This document shows, in pieces, positions 8,711-17,261 of a stretch of DNA of 64,000 bases. This DNA is from CAWHPS01 sp963831235 (GTDB taxonomy: Bacteria > Fibrobacterota > OXYB2-FULL-49-7 > JAEUSG01). Below the pieces are notes generated by a model. It saw only the letters and a list, made by a program, of their open reading frames with translations, did not search any database and was not told where the DNA came from. A program made the translations under genes and the position numbers. The stretch covers positions 1 through 64,000 of the forward strand of contig CAWHPS010000061.1 in NCBI GenBank assembly GCA_963831235.1, read 5' to 3'. Numbering within the stretch: position 1 is the stretch's first letter; the number at the start of each line of letters is the position of its first letter.

Positions 8711-9679
8711 ATGAAAAATAAAACATGCAAATATGTTTACGGCCCAGTGCCTTCCAGGCGGCTCGGTCTTTCTTTGGGCGTGGATTTGGTTCCATTCAAG
8801 ACCTGCACATACGATTGCATCTACTGCCAACTCGGCGGGACCACGAACAAAACCATTCAGCGAAAAGAATATCTCCCTTTGAATCAAATTCTGGAGGAAA
8901 TTTCTCAAAAGCTTGAAACCGGAATTTCCACGGATTTTATCACCCTTGCCGGGTCCGGCGAGCCGACGCTCCACTCGAAAATCGGCGAGATTATCGATAA
9001 AATAAAACAAAAGACAAAAATACCGGTCGCGGTGATTACCAACGGATCCTTATTGTGGGATTCCGAGGTTCAAGGGGCTTTAAGCCGGGCCGACCTTATT
9101 GTGCCATCGCTTGACGCGGGTGACGCCGCCTTGTTTGGCAATGTCAACCGGCCGCATCCGAAGATCTCTTTAGAGAAGATGGTCGACGGCCAGATTAAAT
9201 TCAGCAAAAAATTCAGCGGTAAACTATGGCTTGAGGTCTTCTTGCTGGGAGGCATTACCGCGATTGAGGCTGAAGTGAAGAAAATCGCCGCTATTTCCCG
9301 TAAAATCGCGCCGGATAAAATTCAACTCAATACCGTGGTCCGTCCTCCGGCTGAGAATTTTGCGTTTCCCGTAAACGAAAGCCAACTTAGGCGATACGCG
9401 AAAATAATGGGGAAAAATACGGAGATAATTCCGGATTTTAGCTATAGCCGTAAAGCCCCGGCATTTTCCGCTTCCAATGCGGACATCATAAGTCTGTTGC
9501 GCCGCAGACCATGCGCATTGCATGATGTCGCCGGCGGACTTGGAATCCCGAATAATGAAGCCTTGAAACATCTGGAATCGTTAAGAAACAATAATGTCGT
9601 CGCTATACGGCAAATAGGAAATAAAGAGCTTTATGTCTTGCTGAAAACTAAGAACAAAAAGGAGGTTGTCAATGCCTGA
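8711..9679 (+). CDS. Radical SAM protein with C-terminal winged-helix region
   Basis: 322 residues. The radical SAM cluster motif is CTYDCIYC (Cys32, 36, 39), preceded by YGPVPSRRLGLSLGVDL, which places it in the COG0731-type group near wyosine-base enzymes but without their specific features. GSGEPTL is the SAM-binding GGE-like motif. The last 70 residues (DIISLLRRRPCALHDVAGGL onward) look like a winged helix that could bind nucleic acid. The reaction is unknown. Its start is 14 bases after the PLP enzyme gene. Confidence 0.88.
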   Translation: MKNKTCKYVYGPVPSRRLGLSLGVDLVPFKTCTYDCIYCQLGGTTNKTIQRKEYLPLNQILEEISQKLETGISTDFITLAGSGEPTLHSKIGEIIDKIKQKTKIPVAVITNGSLLWDSEVQGALSRADLIVPSLDAGDAALFGNVNRPHPKISLEKMVDGQIKFSKKFSGKLWLEVFLLGGITAIEAEVKKIAAISRKIAPDKIQLNTVVRPPAENFAFPVNESQLRRYAKIMGKNTEIIPDFSYSRKAPAFSASNADIISLLRRRPCALHDVAGGLGIPNNEALKHLESLRNNNVVAIRQIGNKELYVLLKTKNKKEVVNA

Positions 9680-10049
9680 TTTACCGGAAACCGTGAGCCG
9701 CGCATGGGAAAATCGTGAAGAGGCCGTTGTTTTTGCCACGGTTGACAAACAAGGCATGCCCAACGCTATTTACGCCACATGTGTAAAGAAATACAGCGAA
9801 TCAAAACTGGTGGTCGCGGATAATTACTTCAGCAAAACACGGAAGAATATCCAGGCGGGCTGTAAGGGTTCAATCCTATTCATTACGAAAGATAAGAATG
9901 CCTATCAAGTGAAGGGCGACATCGAATACCATACAAAGGGCGCCATCTTTGAAGACATGAAAAGATGGCTTGACCCAAAATTTCCAGGACATGCGTCTGC
10001 CGTATTGAATGTCATGGAAGCATACAAAGGCGCTGAAAAGCTGCTGTAA
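9672..10049 (+). CDS. Pyridoxamine 5'-phosphate oxidase-like FMN-binding protein
   Basis: 125 residues. The ATG at 9672 has a GGAGG site six bases upstream, so it is preferred over the in-frame TTG at 9666. The sequence (VVFATVDKQGMPNAIYA, LVVADNYFSKTRKNI) fits the split-barrel flavin-reductase/PNPOx-like fold that binds FMN and acts on small molecules. It is short for a true PdxH and lacks its C-terminal signature, so pyridoxal synthesis is unlikely. It overlaps the radical SAM gene by 8 bases. Confidence 0.8.
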   Translation: MPDLPETVSRAWENREEAVVFATVDKQGMPNAIYATCVKKYSESKLVVADNYFSKTRKNIQAGCKGSILFITKDKNAYQVKGDIEYHTKGAIFEDMKRWLDPKFPGHASAVLNVMEAYKGAEKLL

Positions 10050-10067
10050 TTCAAGGAGGCAAATAAT

Positions 10068-10412
10068 ATGCCAAGAGGTGATGGAACTGGCCCCATGGGT
10101 CAGGGCCCGGGAACCGGGCGAGGTATGGGCCGCAGGATGGGAGGAGGGCGGGGTATGGGCGCAAGAAGGGGTTTCGGGCCCTTTCCTGCGGGAACCCCGC
10201 CACCGGTTCAACAAAGCGCGCATCAAACCGGTTTAATCGCCGTGGTGATTGATGCGCAATGCATCGGTTGCGGGGCCTGCGAGATTGCCTGTCCCGGTAA
10301 CGCGATTACCCTGGTTGATGTTATTGCGCGGGTTAACATATCGCTCTGCAATGGCTGTGGTCGGTGTCTGGCGCAATGCCCGAACGAGGCCATAGCATTA
10401 CGGCATAGGTGA
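10068..10412 (+). CDS. DUF5320-like leader fused to a 2[4Fe-4S] ferredoxin
   Basis: 114 residues with a good ribosome site (AAGGAGG). The first 40 residues are Gly/Met/Arg rich and begin with the same MPRGDGTGPMGQGPGTG leader as the protein at 7231. The C-terminal half is a bacterial ferredoxin with two complete cluster motifs (Cys 65, 68, 71, 75 and 94, 97, 100, 104). It would carry electrons in the cytoplasm. The shared leader suggests that both small proteins dock to one partner, plausibly the Fe-S ATPases encoded upstream. Confidence 0.9.
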   Translation: MPRGDGTGPMGQGPGTGRGMGRRMGGGRGMGARRGFGPFPAGTPPPVQQSAHQTGLIAVVIDAQCIGCGACEIACPGNAITLVDVIARVNISLCNGCGRCLAQCPNEAIALRHR

Positions 10413-10415
10413 TTC

Positions 10416-10958
10416 ATGGAAACAGTAAAAGAAGCATTAGAGATGCCCGCTGGAAAGGTTCGCAAGGCTATTATTGAGTCCCTTTCCGTTTTTATGTTTA
10501 GCCTGGTCTTGGCGCTGGCCGGTAATGCGCTTTCACCCAAGGGAATTCATCTGACAGGCGGCCAATGGAATCCCGCGCAGGGGATTATGCACGCCGGAGA
10601 CCGGTGCGCGCCGACAACACAGGACATGGATATAACCTCGTTGCTGTTTTTGATGGAACAACAACCGGAAAGCATTCTGGTTATTGACGCAAGGAGCGCC
10701 GGGGAATTCAAGGATGGGCACATTCCAGGCGCCCTCTCACTGCCCCTTAAAGATGTTTTTGACGATCTGCCGGCCTTCCGGAATCAGCATAATACCCAAA
10801 AGGTCATTATCGTTTATTGTTCAGGAACTGAGTGCTGGGACGCGCAGGAACTGGCCGACATCCTTAAGAGCGTGGACTGTCCCAGGGTCTTTGTCTGTGG
10901 TCAGGGATTTCAGGGCTGGGTATCCGGAAACCGTCCTGTTGAAAAGGGGCGGCCATGA
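10416..10958 (+). CDS. Membrane-anchored rhodanese with intact active-site Cys
   Basis: 180 residues. A transmembrane segment (about 21-38) is followed by a rhodanese domain with VIDARSAGEFKDGHIPGAL and the active-site loop YCSGTEC (Cys135). It is predicted to face the periplasm. It is the intact counterpart of the Cys-less rhodanese at 3903, and again it is followed by a MauE-type gene whose start overlaps its stop, so the pair is a repeated two-gene module. Confidence 0.87.
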   Translation: METVKEALEMPAGKVRKAIIESLSVFMFSLVLALAGNALSPKGIHLTGGQWNPAQGIMHAGDRCAPTTQDMDITSLLFLMEQQPESILVIDARSAGEFKDGHIPGALSLPLKDVFDDLPAFRNQHNTQKVIIVYCSGTECWDAQELADILKSVDCPRVFVCGQGFQGWVSGNRPVEKGRP

Positions 10959-11500
10959 AGTCTTTTCTTGAAAACCGGTGGATAAATGCGGCGTCGCGCC
11001 TGCTGACCGGAGGTGTTTTCATTTACGCCGCTGTGTACAAAATTTACGACCCGTGCGATTTCGCCCGGGCCATCAATGGGTATAAAATCCTGCCCGCGCT
11101 TTTCATCAACCCATTGGCCGCGCTTTTGCCGTGGATGGAGTTCCTCTGCGGGTTACTGGTTATCCAGGGCCGCTTTTCGCGCGGAGCGGCCCTTTTGATT
11201 TGCGGCATGCTGGTAATGTTTATGTCAGCCATCGGATTTAACATGGTCCGCGGCGTGGAGTTTGAGTGCGGCTGCTTCGGGGCGGAGCGGGACATTTGTG
11301 ATGTGATAACCCGATCACTTGTTTTGGTGCGCGGAGAGGTGTTCAGCCGGGTCCGGGCGGTGTGCGATTTGGTCAGGGACGCACTTCTGCTCATTCCCGC
11401 GCTGTTTGTTGTGTTTTATAGCGGCAAGAGGCTTATTCTGTGGCCGGATTCCAAATTCAATCATGAAAACTCGCAAGTAAAAACAGGGCGGAACGGGTGA
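10955..11500 (+). CDS. MauE/DoxX-family membrane protein (second copy)
   Basis: 181 residues with about four membrane helices. It shares with the protein at 4388 the VYKIYDPCDF start, the LLPWMEF helix-2 motif and the ECGCFG motif after helix 3. It differs by about 30 extra residues, rich in Val/Arg, between the CGCF motif and the last helix. An inner-membrane role in thiol or sulfur redox with the adjoining rhodanese is inferred. Confidence 0.85.
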   Translation: MKSFLENRWINAASRLLTGGVFIYAAVYKIYDPCDFARAINGYKILPALFINPLAALLPWMEFLCGLLVIQGRFSRGAALLICGMLVMFMSAIGFNMVRGVEFECGCFGAERDICDVITRSLVLVRGEVFSRVRAVCDLVRDALLLIPALFVVFYSGKRLILWPDSKFNHENSQVKTGRNG

Positions 11501-12513
11501 TGGAAATTTTCAAACATGCGGTGATGATCACCGGTTTTGTATTCGTGATGATGCTCATCATCGAATATATCAATGTGCAGACCCGGGGAATATGGCAAAA
11601 ACGTCTTTCAATGAACCGCTTTGGACAATACCTGCTTGCGGCGTTACTGGGCGCCACCCCGGGATGCCTTGGCGCATTCGCAGTCGTGGCCATGTATTCG
11701 CACCGCGCATTGACTCTGGGCGCAGTCGTTGCCGCCATGGTTGCCACGGCAGGCGATGAATCGTTTGTCATGTTCGCCATGGTGCCGAGACAGGCGCTAA
11801 TTATCCATGGATTACTGTTGGGGCTTGGAATCATTGCGGGCGTGCTGACGGATTTGATCGTTGGAAAACGGATGACCGCCGAACCCTGCATTGACGGTTT
11901 TTCAATACACGATGAAGTGAAATGCGACTGCTTTCCCGGGCGCCTTATTCTAAGCCAGTGGAAATCCTGCATTGCAAGCCGCGGCATTCTTGCCGTCATG
12001 CTTGTTCCTTTTATCATCGCGTTGATTGTGGGGGAAATCGGTCCGGAACAATGGAATTGGATGAAAATCACCATGCTGCTGGTTACGCTCCTGGCATTAT
12101 TCATCGTCGGTACCGTGCCGGACCATTTCCTGGAGGATCACTTGTGGCGGCATGTTGCCAGAAGACACCTTTTACCCGTCTTTTTATGGACCTTCGGCGC
12201 GCTGATAGCCATCCATTTTCTCGAGGATTATCTTCAATTGCAGCACATAATGAAGCAGGGGAAATGGATTGTTCTCCTGGTCGCCTGTCTTGTCGGGATA
12301 ATCCCCGAATCAGGCCCGCACCTGATTTTCGTTGTCATGTTTGCCAATGGCTCCATTCCCGGAAGCATCCTTCTCGCCAGTTCAATCGTGCAGGACGGCC
12401 ATGGCATGCTGCCCATGCTGGCGCATTCGCGCCGGGATTTTATTACGATAAAAGCGGTTAGTTTCACACTTGGAATGCTTTGCGGAGCGATAGGACTTGC
12501 ATTGGATATGTAG
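11500..12513 (+). CDS. Putative 10-TM heavy-metal exporter (DUF2899/ArsP_2-like)
   Basis: 337 residues; the ATG shares one base with the preceding stop, and a GTG at 11497 is an alternative. It is polytopic, with two inverted-repeat-like halves. Each half carries a conserved polar helix: GATPGCLGAF with ATAGDESFVM in the first, GIIPESGPHL with QDGHGMLPML in the second. These match the putative manganese/heavy-metal exporter family. A Cys pair (KCDC) sits in the central loop. Transport of a metal or oxyanion across the inner membrane is likely, but the substrate is unknown. It is the last gene of its run. Confidence 0.8.
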   Translation: MEIFKHAVMITGFVFVMMLIIEYINVQTRGIWQKRLSMNRFGQYLLAALLGATPGCLGAFAVVAMYSHRALTLGAVVAAMVATAGDESFVMFAMVPRQALIIHGLLLGLGIIAGVLTDLIVGKRMTAEPCIDGFSIHDEVKCDCFPGRLILSQWKSCIASRGILAVMLVPFIIALIVGEIGPEQWNWMKITMLLVTLLALFIVGTVPDHFLEDHLWRHVARRHLLPVFLWTFGALIAIHFLEDYLQLQHIMKQGKWIVLLVACLVGIIPESGPHLIFVVMFANGSIPGSILLASSIVQDGHGMLPMLAHSRRDFITIKAVSFTLGMLCGAIGLALDM

Positions 12514-12628
12514 AGTAAATGTTGTCCCTTATACGCTGAATTAGCGTGAGGTAAACATCATAGATCCTTTAAAGGCAATATCAATAATAGATAACGGTTA
12601 AACATACATAACTAAAGGAGAATTGATA

Positions 12629-13831
12629 ATGGGAAATGTATTTATCCCCGTCGGGCCTCAGCATCCCATGCTGAAAGAACCCGAAAGCTTCAGAATTCTG
12701 CTGGAAGGAGAAAGAATCATCGAGGCCAACGTCCGGCTCGGCTACAACCACCGGGGCATGGAAAAAGCATGCGAAGAACGCACATACATACAGGACATCT
12801 ACCTCCTTGAGCGGGTGTGCGGCATCTGTTCACATTCGCACTCATCCTGCTTTGTGCAGGCCGTGGAAGAATTGGCCGGGCTTCAGATTCCTCCGCGAGC
12901 CAACTATATACGCACGCTGATTGCCGAGCTTGAGCGCATCCACAGTCATCTTTTATGGCTGGGGGTGGCGGGTCACGAGGTCGGTTTTGACTCCCTTTTC
13001 ATGTACAGTTGGCGCGATCGTGAGGTGGTCATGGATTTATTGGCGCTCATTTCCGGCAACCGCGTTAATTATGGGATGAACACAATAGGCGGAGTGCGCC
13101 GCGACGTATCGCCAGATAAATATCCCGTGATACTGAAATCGATGGACATTCTTGAAGAACGGACAAAGTATTACATAGCGGTTGCGACCGAAGAGATCAC
13201 ATTCATAAAGAGACTTTCAGGGGTCGGAAATCTTACGCAGGAAGAAGTGAAGACGATGTGCGTGGTCGGGCCTACGGGGCGCGCGTCAGGAGTGGTTTCC
13301 GATGTCCGTAAATCGGACCCTTATGCGGCCTATCCGGAACTGGATTTCAAGGAAATCACGGACAACCATTGCGACGTTTTAGGCAGGGCCATTGTTCGCC
13401 TGTTGGAGCTCATGGAGACCTACAACATTATACGGCAGATTGTCAGGAATATGCCCGACGGACCCATTACAGTAAAAGCGCCGAGGAAAATCCAGGCCGG
13501 AGAGGCGTTAAGCCGCTACGAGGCCCCGCGCGGCGAGGACGTCCACTATGTGAAAAGCAACGGCACGGACAAGCCGGAACGCGTCAAGGTGCGTGCACCA
13601 ACGCTGGCCAATGTGCAGGCCGTTAAAAAGATGCTCGAAAAGCACTATCTGGCCGACATGCCTATTATCGTGGCGGCCATTGATCCTTGTTTCTCATGTA
13701 CCGACAGGAGCATTGCCATAAGCCGCGTCAATACGGGCCGGACTGACGTCATGGATTGGGAGTCGCTGCGCAAATACAGCATTGACTGGTATAAAAAACA
13801 GGGCGTCGAGATGAGCCGGATTAAACAATAG
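12629..13831 (+). CDS. [NiFe]-hydrogenase large-subunit-like protein (group 4/Ech type), unaccompanied
   Basis: 400 residues, start ATG with an AAAGGAG site eight bases upstream. It is homologous to the catalytic subunit of energy-converting hydrogenases and to NuoD. Both Ni-Fe ligand pairs are present: RVCGICSHSH (Cys64, Cys67) and DPCFSCTDR (Cys354, Cys357), so the metal site is retained, unlike in complex I. About 40 residues follow the last motif. No small subunit, membrane subunits, maturation genes or endopeptidase lie within the window, which is unusual. A nickel uptake locus lies about 11 kb downstream. Confidence 0.88.
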   Translation: MGNVFIPVGPQHPMLKEPESFRILLEGERIIEANVRLGYNHRGMEKACEERTYIQDIYLLERVCGICSHSHSSCFVQAVEELAGLQIPPRANYIRTLIAELERIHSHLLWLGVAGHEVGFDSLFMYSWRDREVVMDLLALISGNRVNYGMNTIGGVRRDVSPDKYPVILKSMDILEERTKYYIAVATEEITFIKRLSGVGNLTQEEVKTMCVVGPTGRASGVVSDVRKSDPYAAYPELDFKEITDNHCDVLGRAIVRLLELMETYNIIRQIVRNMPDGPITVKAPRKIQAGEALSRYEAPRGEDVHYVKSNGTDKPERVKVRAPTLANVQAVKKMLEKHYLADMPIIVAAIDPCFSCTDRSIAISRVNTGRTDVMDWESLRKYSIDWYKKQGVEMSRIKQ

Positions 13832-13895
13832 GAATCACATTATATCTAAATTTCAAGGGAGAGAAGGCCCTTGCGGACTTTTTATTGAGGTCAAT

Positions 13896-14969
13896 ATGAA
13901 CAAAGAAAAAGTGTCTGTCATCGCGGTATTGGCCAATCTTGTTTTGGCCTTTTTAAAGATAACAACAGGTTCCCTCGGCAGGAGTTCCGCCGTTTTGGCC
14001 GAAGGACTGCATTCCGCCGTGGATATCGTGTCCTCCGGGTTATCGTTTTTGGGAATACGGGCCGCAAATAAGCCGGCGGACAAGGAACATCCTTATGGCC
14101 ATTTTAAATTTGAATTGTTATCAGGGTTAGCGATAACAGTCATTTTATTCCTGACAGGATTGTGGATATTCTATGAGTCCTATAAAGGGTTCGTCAATCC
14201 AAAACCGGCGGAAATGGGATATCTCCCATTAGCCGTGATGGCCTTTTCCGCGATTATCAATGAAATAATGGCAAGGGTAAAAATACATTACGGCAAAAAA
14301 GAACAGTCATTGTCGCTCATCTCCGACGGGATGCATTCCCGCGTTGATGCGATATCCTCCCTAGCGATATTTGCGGGATTATTTTTAACGCCATTTTCAC
14401 CCTATTTTGATCCCTTGCTGACTTTCCTTGTCGGCGCGTATATACTCAAAAAATCGTTTGATTTGGGAAAAGAAGCCGCGGGCTCGTTGATGGATGTGTC
14501 CGCCGGAGAGGAAATTGAACTGAAAATAAAAGACATTGCCCGGGACCGAAAAATAGAGATATCCGATATTAAGACGCAAAAAAAAGGGTCGGCCATCACC
14601 GCCAGCATATTTATCAGCCTGCCGAAATCATTAAGCGTGGAGGAAGCGAATACTATAACCTCCGATTTACATAAAAGGCTGCATGCGCAGATTGTGAATC
14701 TTCGTTATATAGCGATACAAATCCGTTCTCATGATATTGAACACAGCTATTATCATCCCGCAAGCATAATCCCCGGAATGAAAAACCGGCAAGGGTTCGG
14801 ATGGCAGCGAAAAGGCCGGTTTGCCGGAAAGGCGCCCGACGCCAATGGAAATGGGCCGGGAGGGGATTGTATCTGCGCCAAATGCGGATATAAAACAGAG
14901 CATCAGAAAGGAGTTCCCTGTTCAACTATTAAATGTCCGGAATGCGGCGACCTTATGACAAGAAGCTGA
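13896..14969 (+). CDS. Cation diffusion facilitator (FieF-type) with C-terminal zinc ribbon
   Basis: 357 residues. Six membrane helices carry the CDF metal motifs HSAVD (His39, Asp43) and HSRVD in DGMHSRVDAISS. A cytoplasmic ferredoxin-like dimer domain follows (about 200-285), then an unusual tail with a basic Gly linker and a four-Cys zinc ribbon (CAKCGYK and CPECG). The ribbon closely matches the one in the small protein at 7231, down to the preceding GPGG. The protein probably exports Zn, Fe or Mn, and the tail may sense or deliver metal. Confidence 0.92.
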   Translation: MNKEKVSVIAVLANLVLAFLKITTGSLGRSSAVLAEGLHSAVDIVSSGLSFLGIRAANKPADKEHPYGHFKFELLSGLAITVILFLTGLWIFYESYKGFVNPKPAEMGYLPLAVMAFSAIINEIMARVKIHYGKKEQSLSLISDGMHSRVDAISSLAIFAGLFLTPFSPYFDPLLTFLVGAYILKKSFDLGKEAAGSLMDVSAGEEIELKIKDIARDRKIEISDIKTQKKGSAITASIFISLPKSLSVEEANTITSDLHKRLHAQIVNLRYIAIQIRSHDIEHSYYHPASIIPGMKNRQGFGWQRKGRFAGKAPDANGNGPGGDCICAKCGYKTEHQKGVPCSTIKCPECGDLMTRS

Positions 14970-15038
14970 ACTTGTCGGAAGAATGACAAGAATTAACAAG
15001 ACACAAAAAAATGAAACCTTAAGATAATCTTTAAAGAC

Positions 15039-15959
15039 ATGTTTATGCCGACACAACAAAACATCATTCTTATTAATGAAAAAGGGATGAGCCGGTCATT
15101 TCGGTTGAACCGTCCTTTTTCCTTTCTGATTTGCCTCTTTGTTGTTCTGTTATTATGTTTCTATGCTTTGTGTGCTGTTTTTATGGTTGCGCGAACCTCG
15201 ACCAAGGTGTTGCTTGTGCTGTCCGACCAGAAATCAACCCGTATTCATAAGGAATTCCAAAACATGGAAACGTTGACCGGATCCCTGACAACCAAGATGG
15301 AATCACTGTTCGTTACGGACGATATACGCAGGGTAATATCCGGGGCCATGCCCATCGCTAGTGATGTTAGGGAGGTGGGTATCGGAGGACTTTCCACACT
15401 TGAAGATTACGAGAAAACATTCTTTTCAAATTATGAACTAAGGCAAAAAACCTTGAATGGGCAGATCGAAAAACTCCTTCGACAGTCAGACCTTCAATTC
15501 TCCAGCCTGGATGACTTTGATACGTTCTTCCATAAAAAAAAGGACTCTTTGGAACAGCTTCCCACAATTCAGCCCGTGGAGGGTGTTTTCCTTTCGGGAT
15601 TTGGCATGCGCAAACACCCGATATTCAAAACCCGTCGCATGCATAATGGCGTTGACATTAGAAATAACATAGGCACGCCGGTCATGGCTTCAGCCGATGG
15701 CATGGCAAAGACAGGCGTGAGTCCAACCTTCGGAAACTATGTCCTGCTGAAGCATAAGAACGGCTTTTCGACCATCTATGCACATCTGCACAACGTCAAT
15801 GTCACTGGACATCACGCCGTGCGCCGGGGGGAGGTTATCGGTTATCTCGGCAACAGCGGCCGTTCCACAGGACCTCATCTCCATTATGAAGTCCGTTTAA
15901 ACAGGGTTCCAGTTGATCCCTTGCCCTATATATTACCGGAGAACTTCATTGTTGATTAA
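15039..15959 (+). CDS. M23-family murein endopeptidase, membrane anchored
   Basis: 306 residues. A cytoplasmic stub and one transmembrane helix (about 30-52) are followed by a helical linker and a C-terminal LytM/M23 domain with the zinc ligands in HNGVD and HLHYE and the typical GFGMRKHP entry. It would cut peptidoglycan cross-links in the periplasm. An in-frame ATG at 15045 is equally possible; no strong ribosome site is seen. Confidence 0.92.
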   Translation: MFMPTQQNIILINEKGMSRSFRLNRPFSFLICLFVVLLLCFYALCAVFMVARTSTKVLLVLSDQKSTRIHKEFQNMETLTGSLTTKMESLFVTDDIRRVISGAMPIASDVREVGIGGLSTLEDYEKTFFSNYELRQKTLNGQIEKLLRQSDLQFSSLDDFDTFFHKKKDSLEQLPTIQPVEGVFLSGFGMRKHPIFKTRRMHNGVDIRNNIGTPVMASADGMAKTGVSPTFGNYVLLKHKNGFSTIYAHLHNVNVTGHHAVRRGEVIGYLGNSGRSTGPHLHYEVRLNRVPVDPLPYILPENFIVD

Positions 15960-15980
15960 TTTGAATACTGAAAGAAAGAG

Positions 15981-16199
15981 GTGGTAACAATCAAACATTT
16001 AAACGATCCGGACTATTGTGAATTTATCTGTCCTGTCTGCACAAATGCGCGAAAAGGAAATCGCTTTGCCAAAGTGCTTCAAAGGATTGAAATGGCGTTG
16101 ACACTGGGCGGCTGTTGGTGGGGAAAAGCGAGAAAAAGAAAATATGGAGTCAAGCCCAACGAATCTTTGCCAAAAAACAGGCATGAAAACAAAACTTGA
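15981..16199 (+). CDS. Small Cys-containing conserved-looking protein
   Basis: 72 residues from a GTG start behind an AAAGAAAGAG purine stretch. It has CPVCTNARKG near the N-terminus and GGCWWGKARKRKYGV later; a Cys pair plus a Trp/Cys segment suggests metal binding. I do not recognise a named family with certainty. It overlaps the DUF2099 gene start by 17 bases, so the two are likely co-expressed. Confidence 0.55.
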   Translation: MVTIKHLNDPDYCEFICPVCTNARKGNRFAKVLQRIEMALTLGGCWWGKARKRKYGVKPNESLPKNRHENKT

Positions 16200-17197
16200 A
16201 CGATTTATAAACAAGTTTACCCACGAAAAACAAAAAGGCGACCTGCATATCACAAGAATGTTTGGAGCTCTCGTCGCTGTTTCCCTGGGGAAAGTCATAG
16301 GCGTGGATGGACCATGCCTTACGGTACTGCCCACTCGCCTCTCGTCTCTATAATGGTTTAAGCGAACAAGCGAATGACGCATACATGCTTAAACAGGCTA
16401 TTACAAGATCGGTCGAGGCAAAAATACGGGAGTTTGGTCACTTTACACATAGAAGGGAGATTACGAGAAAGGTTATTGCAGTACCGTATGGAGCATCAGA
16501 AATGCTGATGTACTCCTTAAAGAAAAAGATGATTGATTGTACTGTCACCGTCTGCGACTGCGCCGGGACGGTAATTACCGATGTCCCTGAGGTTGTTCAG
16601 GGTATTGGATCCCGGATGAACGGTATTTTCTTTACCTCGCCGGTTAGGAAGGTCATAAATGAACTTGGCAAGAATGGCGCTCAAGTCATCTTTCCAAAAA
16701 CAGCAGCTATCAATCAGGAAGAAGGCATTAAGAGTGCCGCAAAGAAAGGTTACAAGCGCATAGCGGTGACGGTCAATGGATTTGGAAATGCAAGTTTAAA
16801 GAACATGCGTTTACTAGAGAGGCGACTTGGAATTTCAGTCACGATATTGACTGTTTGTACAACTGGAGTCACACCGGAGAGAGCGAAAGAACTGGCCCAA
16901 TACTCCGACCTTGTCTGGAGCTGCGCATCGAAGCATATCAGAAATCTGGGCCAAAATGCCATTCTGCAAATCACCTCCGGAATTCCCGTTTTTGTTTTTA
17001 CCCAAAGGGGCCTTGATTTCGTGAGCGCGTACTGCGAAGAAGAGAAGATAATTCAAAATCTCAATCCATTAAAAAAGTATTTCATTTCAAGTTTGAATAG
17101 TGGAAAGATGATTATGATGGGTAAATTTATGACATATCTCACCGAAGTGATCAATTTACCTGTACGCGGCAAAAAAGAACCCATACCATTATTATGA
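16183..17197 (+). pseudogene. DUF2099 (methanogenesis marker protein 8-like), split by a +1 frameshift
   Basis: The C-terminal 290 codons (frame of 16307) match the DUF2099 pattern: YCPLASRL, SEMLMYSLKKKMIDC, CDCAGTVITDVPEVVQGIG, and CASKHIRNLGQN. The expected N-terminal strand (HITRMFGALVAVSLGKVIG) is encoded in the preceding frame, from ATG 16183. The frames meet near 16316-16325; deleting one base (for example one T of CCTTAC) gives a continuous PCLRYCPL. The family is best known from methanogens, where its function is unknown; this copy is bacterial by context. It is either a pseudogene or a sequence error. Confidence 0.75.
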
Positions 17198-17261
17198 AGT
17201 TAAATAATTTTCAGCCACTGCAATCGCGTGTGAACACTGAGGCCGTCTTTATATGAAACCG

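Noticed and set aside
11457..12104. Long antisense ORF (215 codons) opposite the DUF2899 exporter gene
   Set aside because: It lies wholly within a membrane-protein gene, has no ribosome site and shows no family motifs; it is a shadow frame.
12532..12546. ACGCT-GAATT-AGCGT hairpin between the exporter and hydrogenase-type genes
   Set aside because: The stem is only five bases and there is no T run; too weak to call a terminator or operator.
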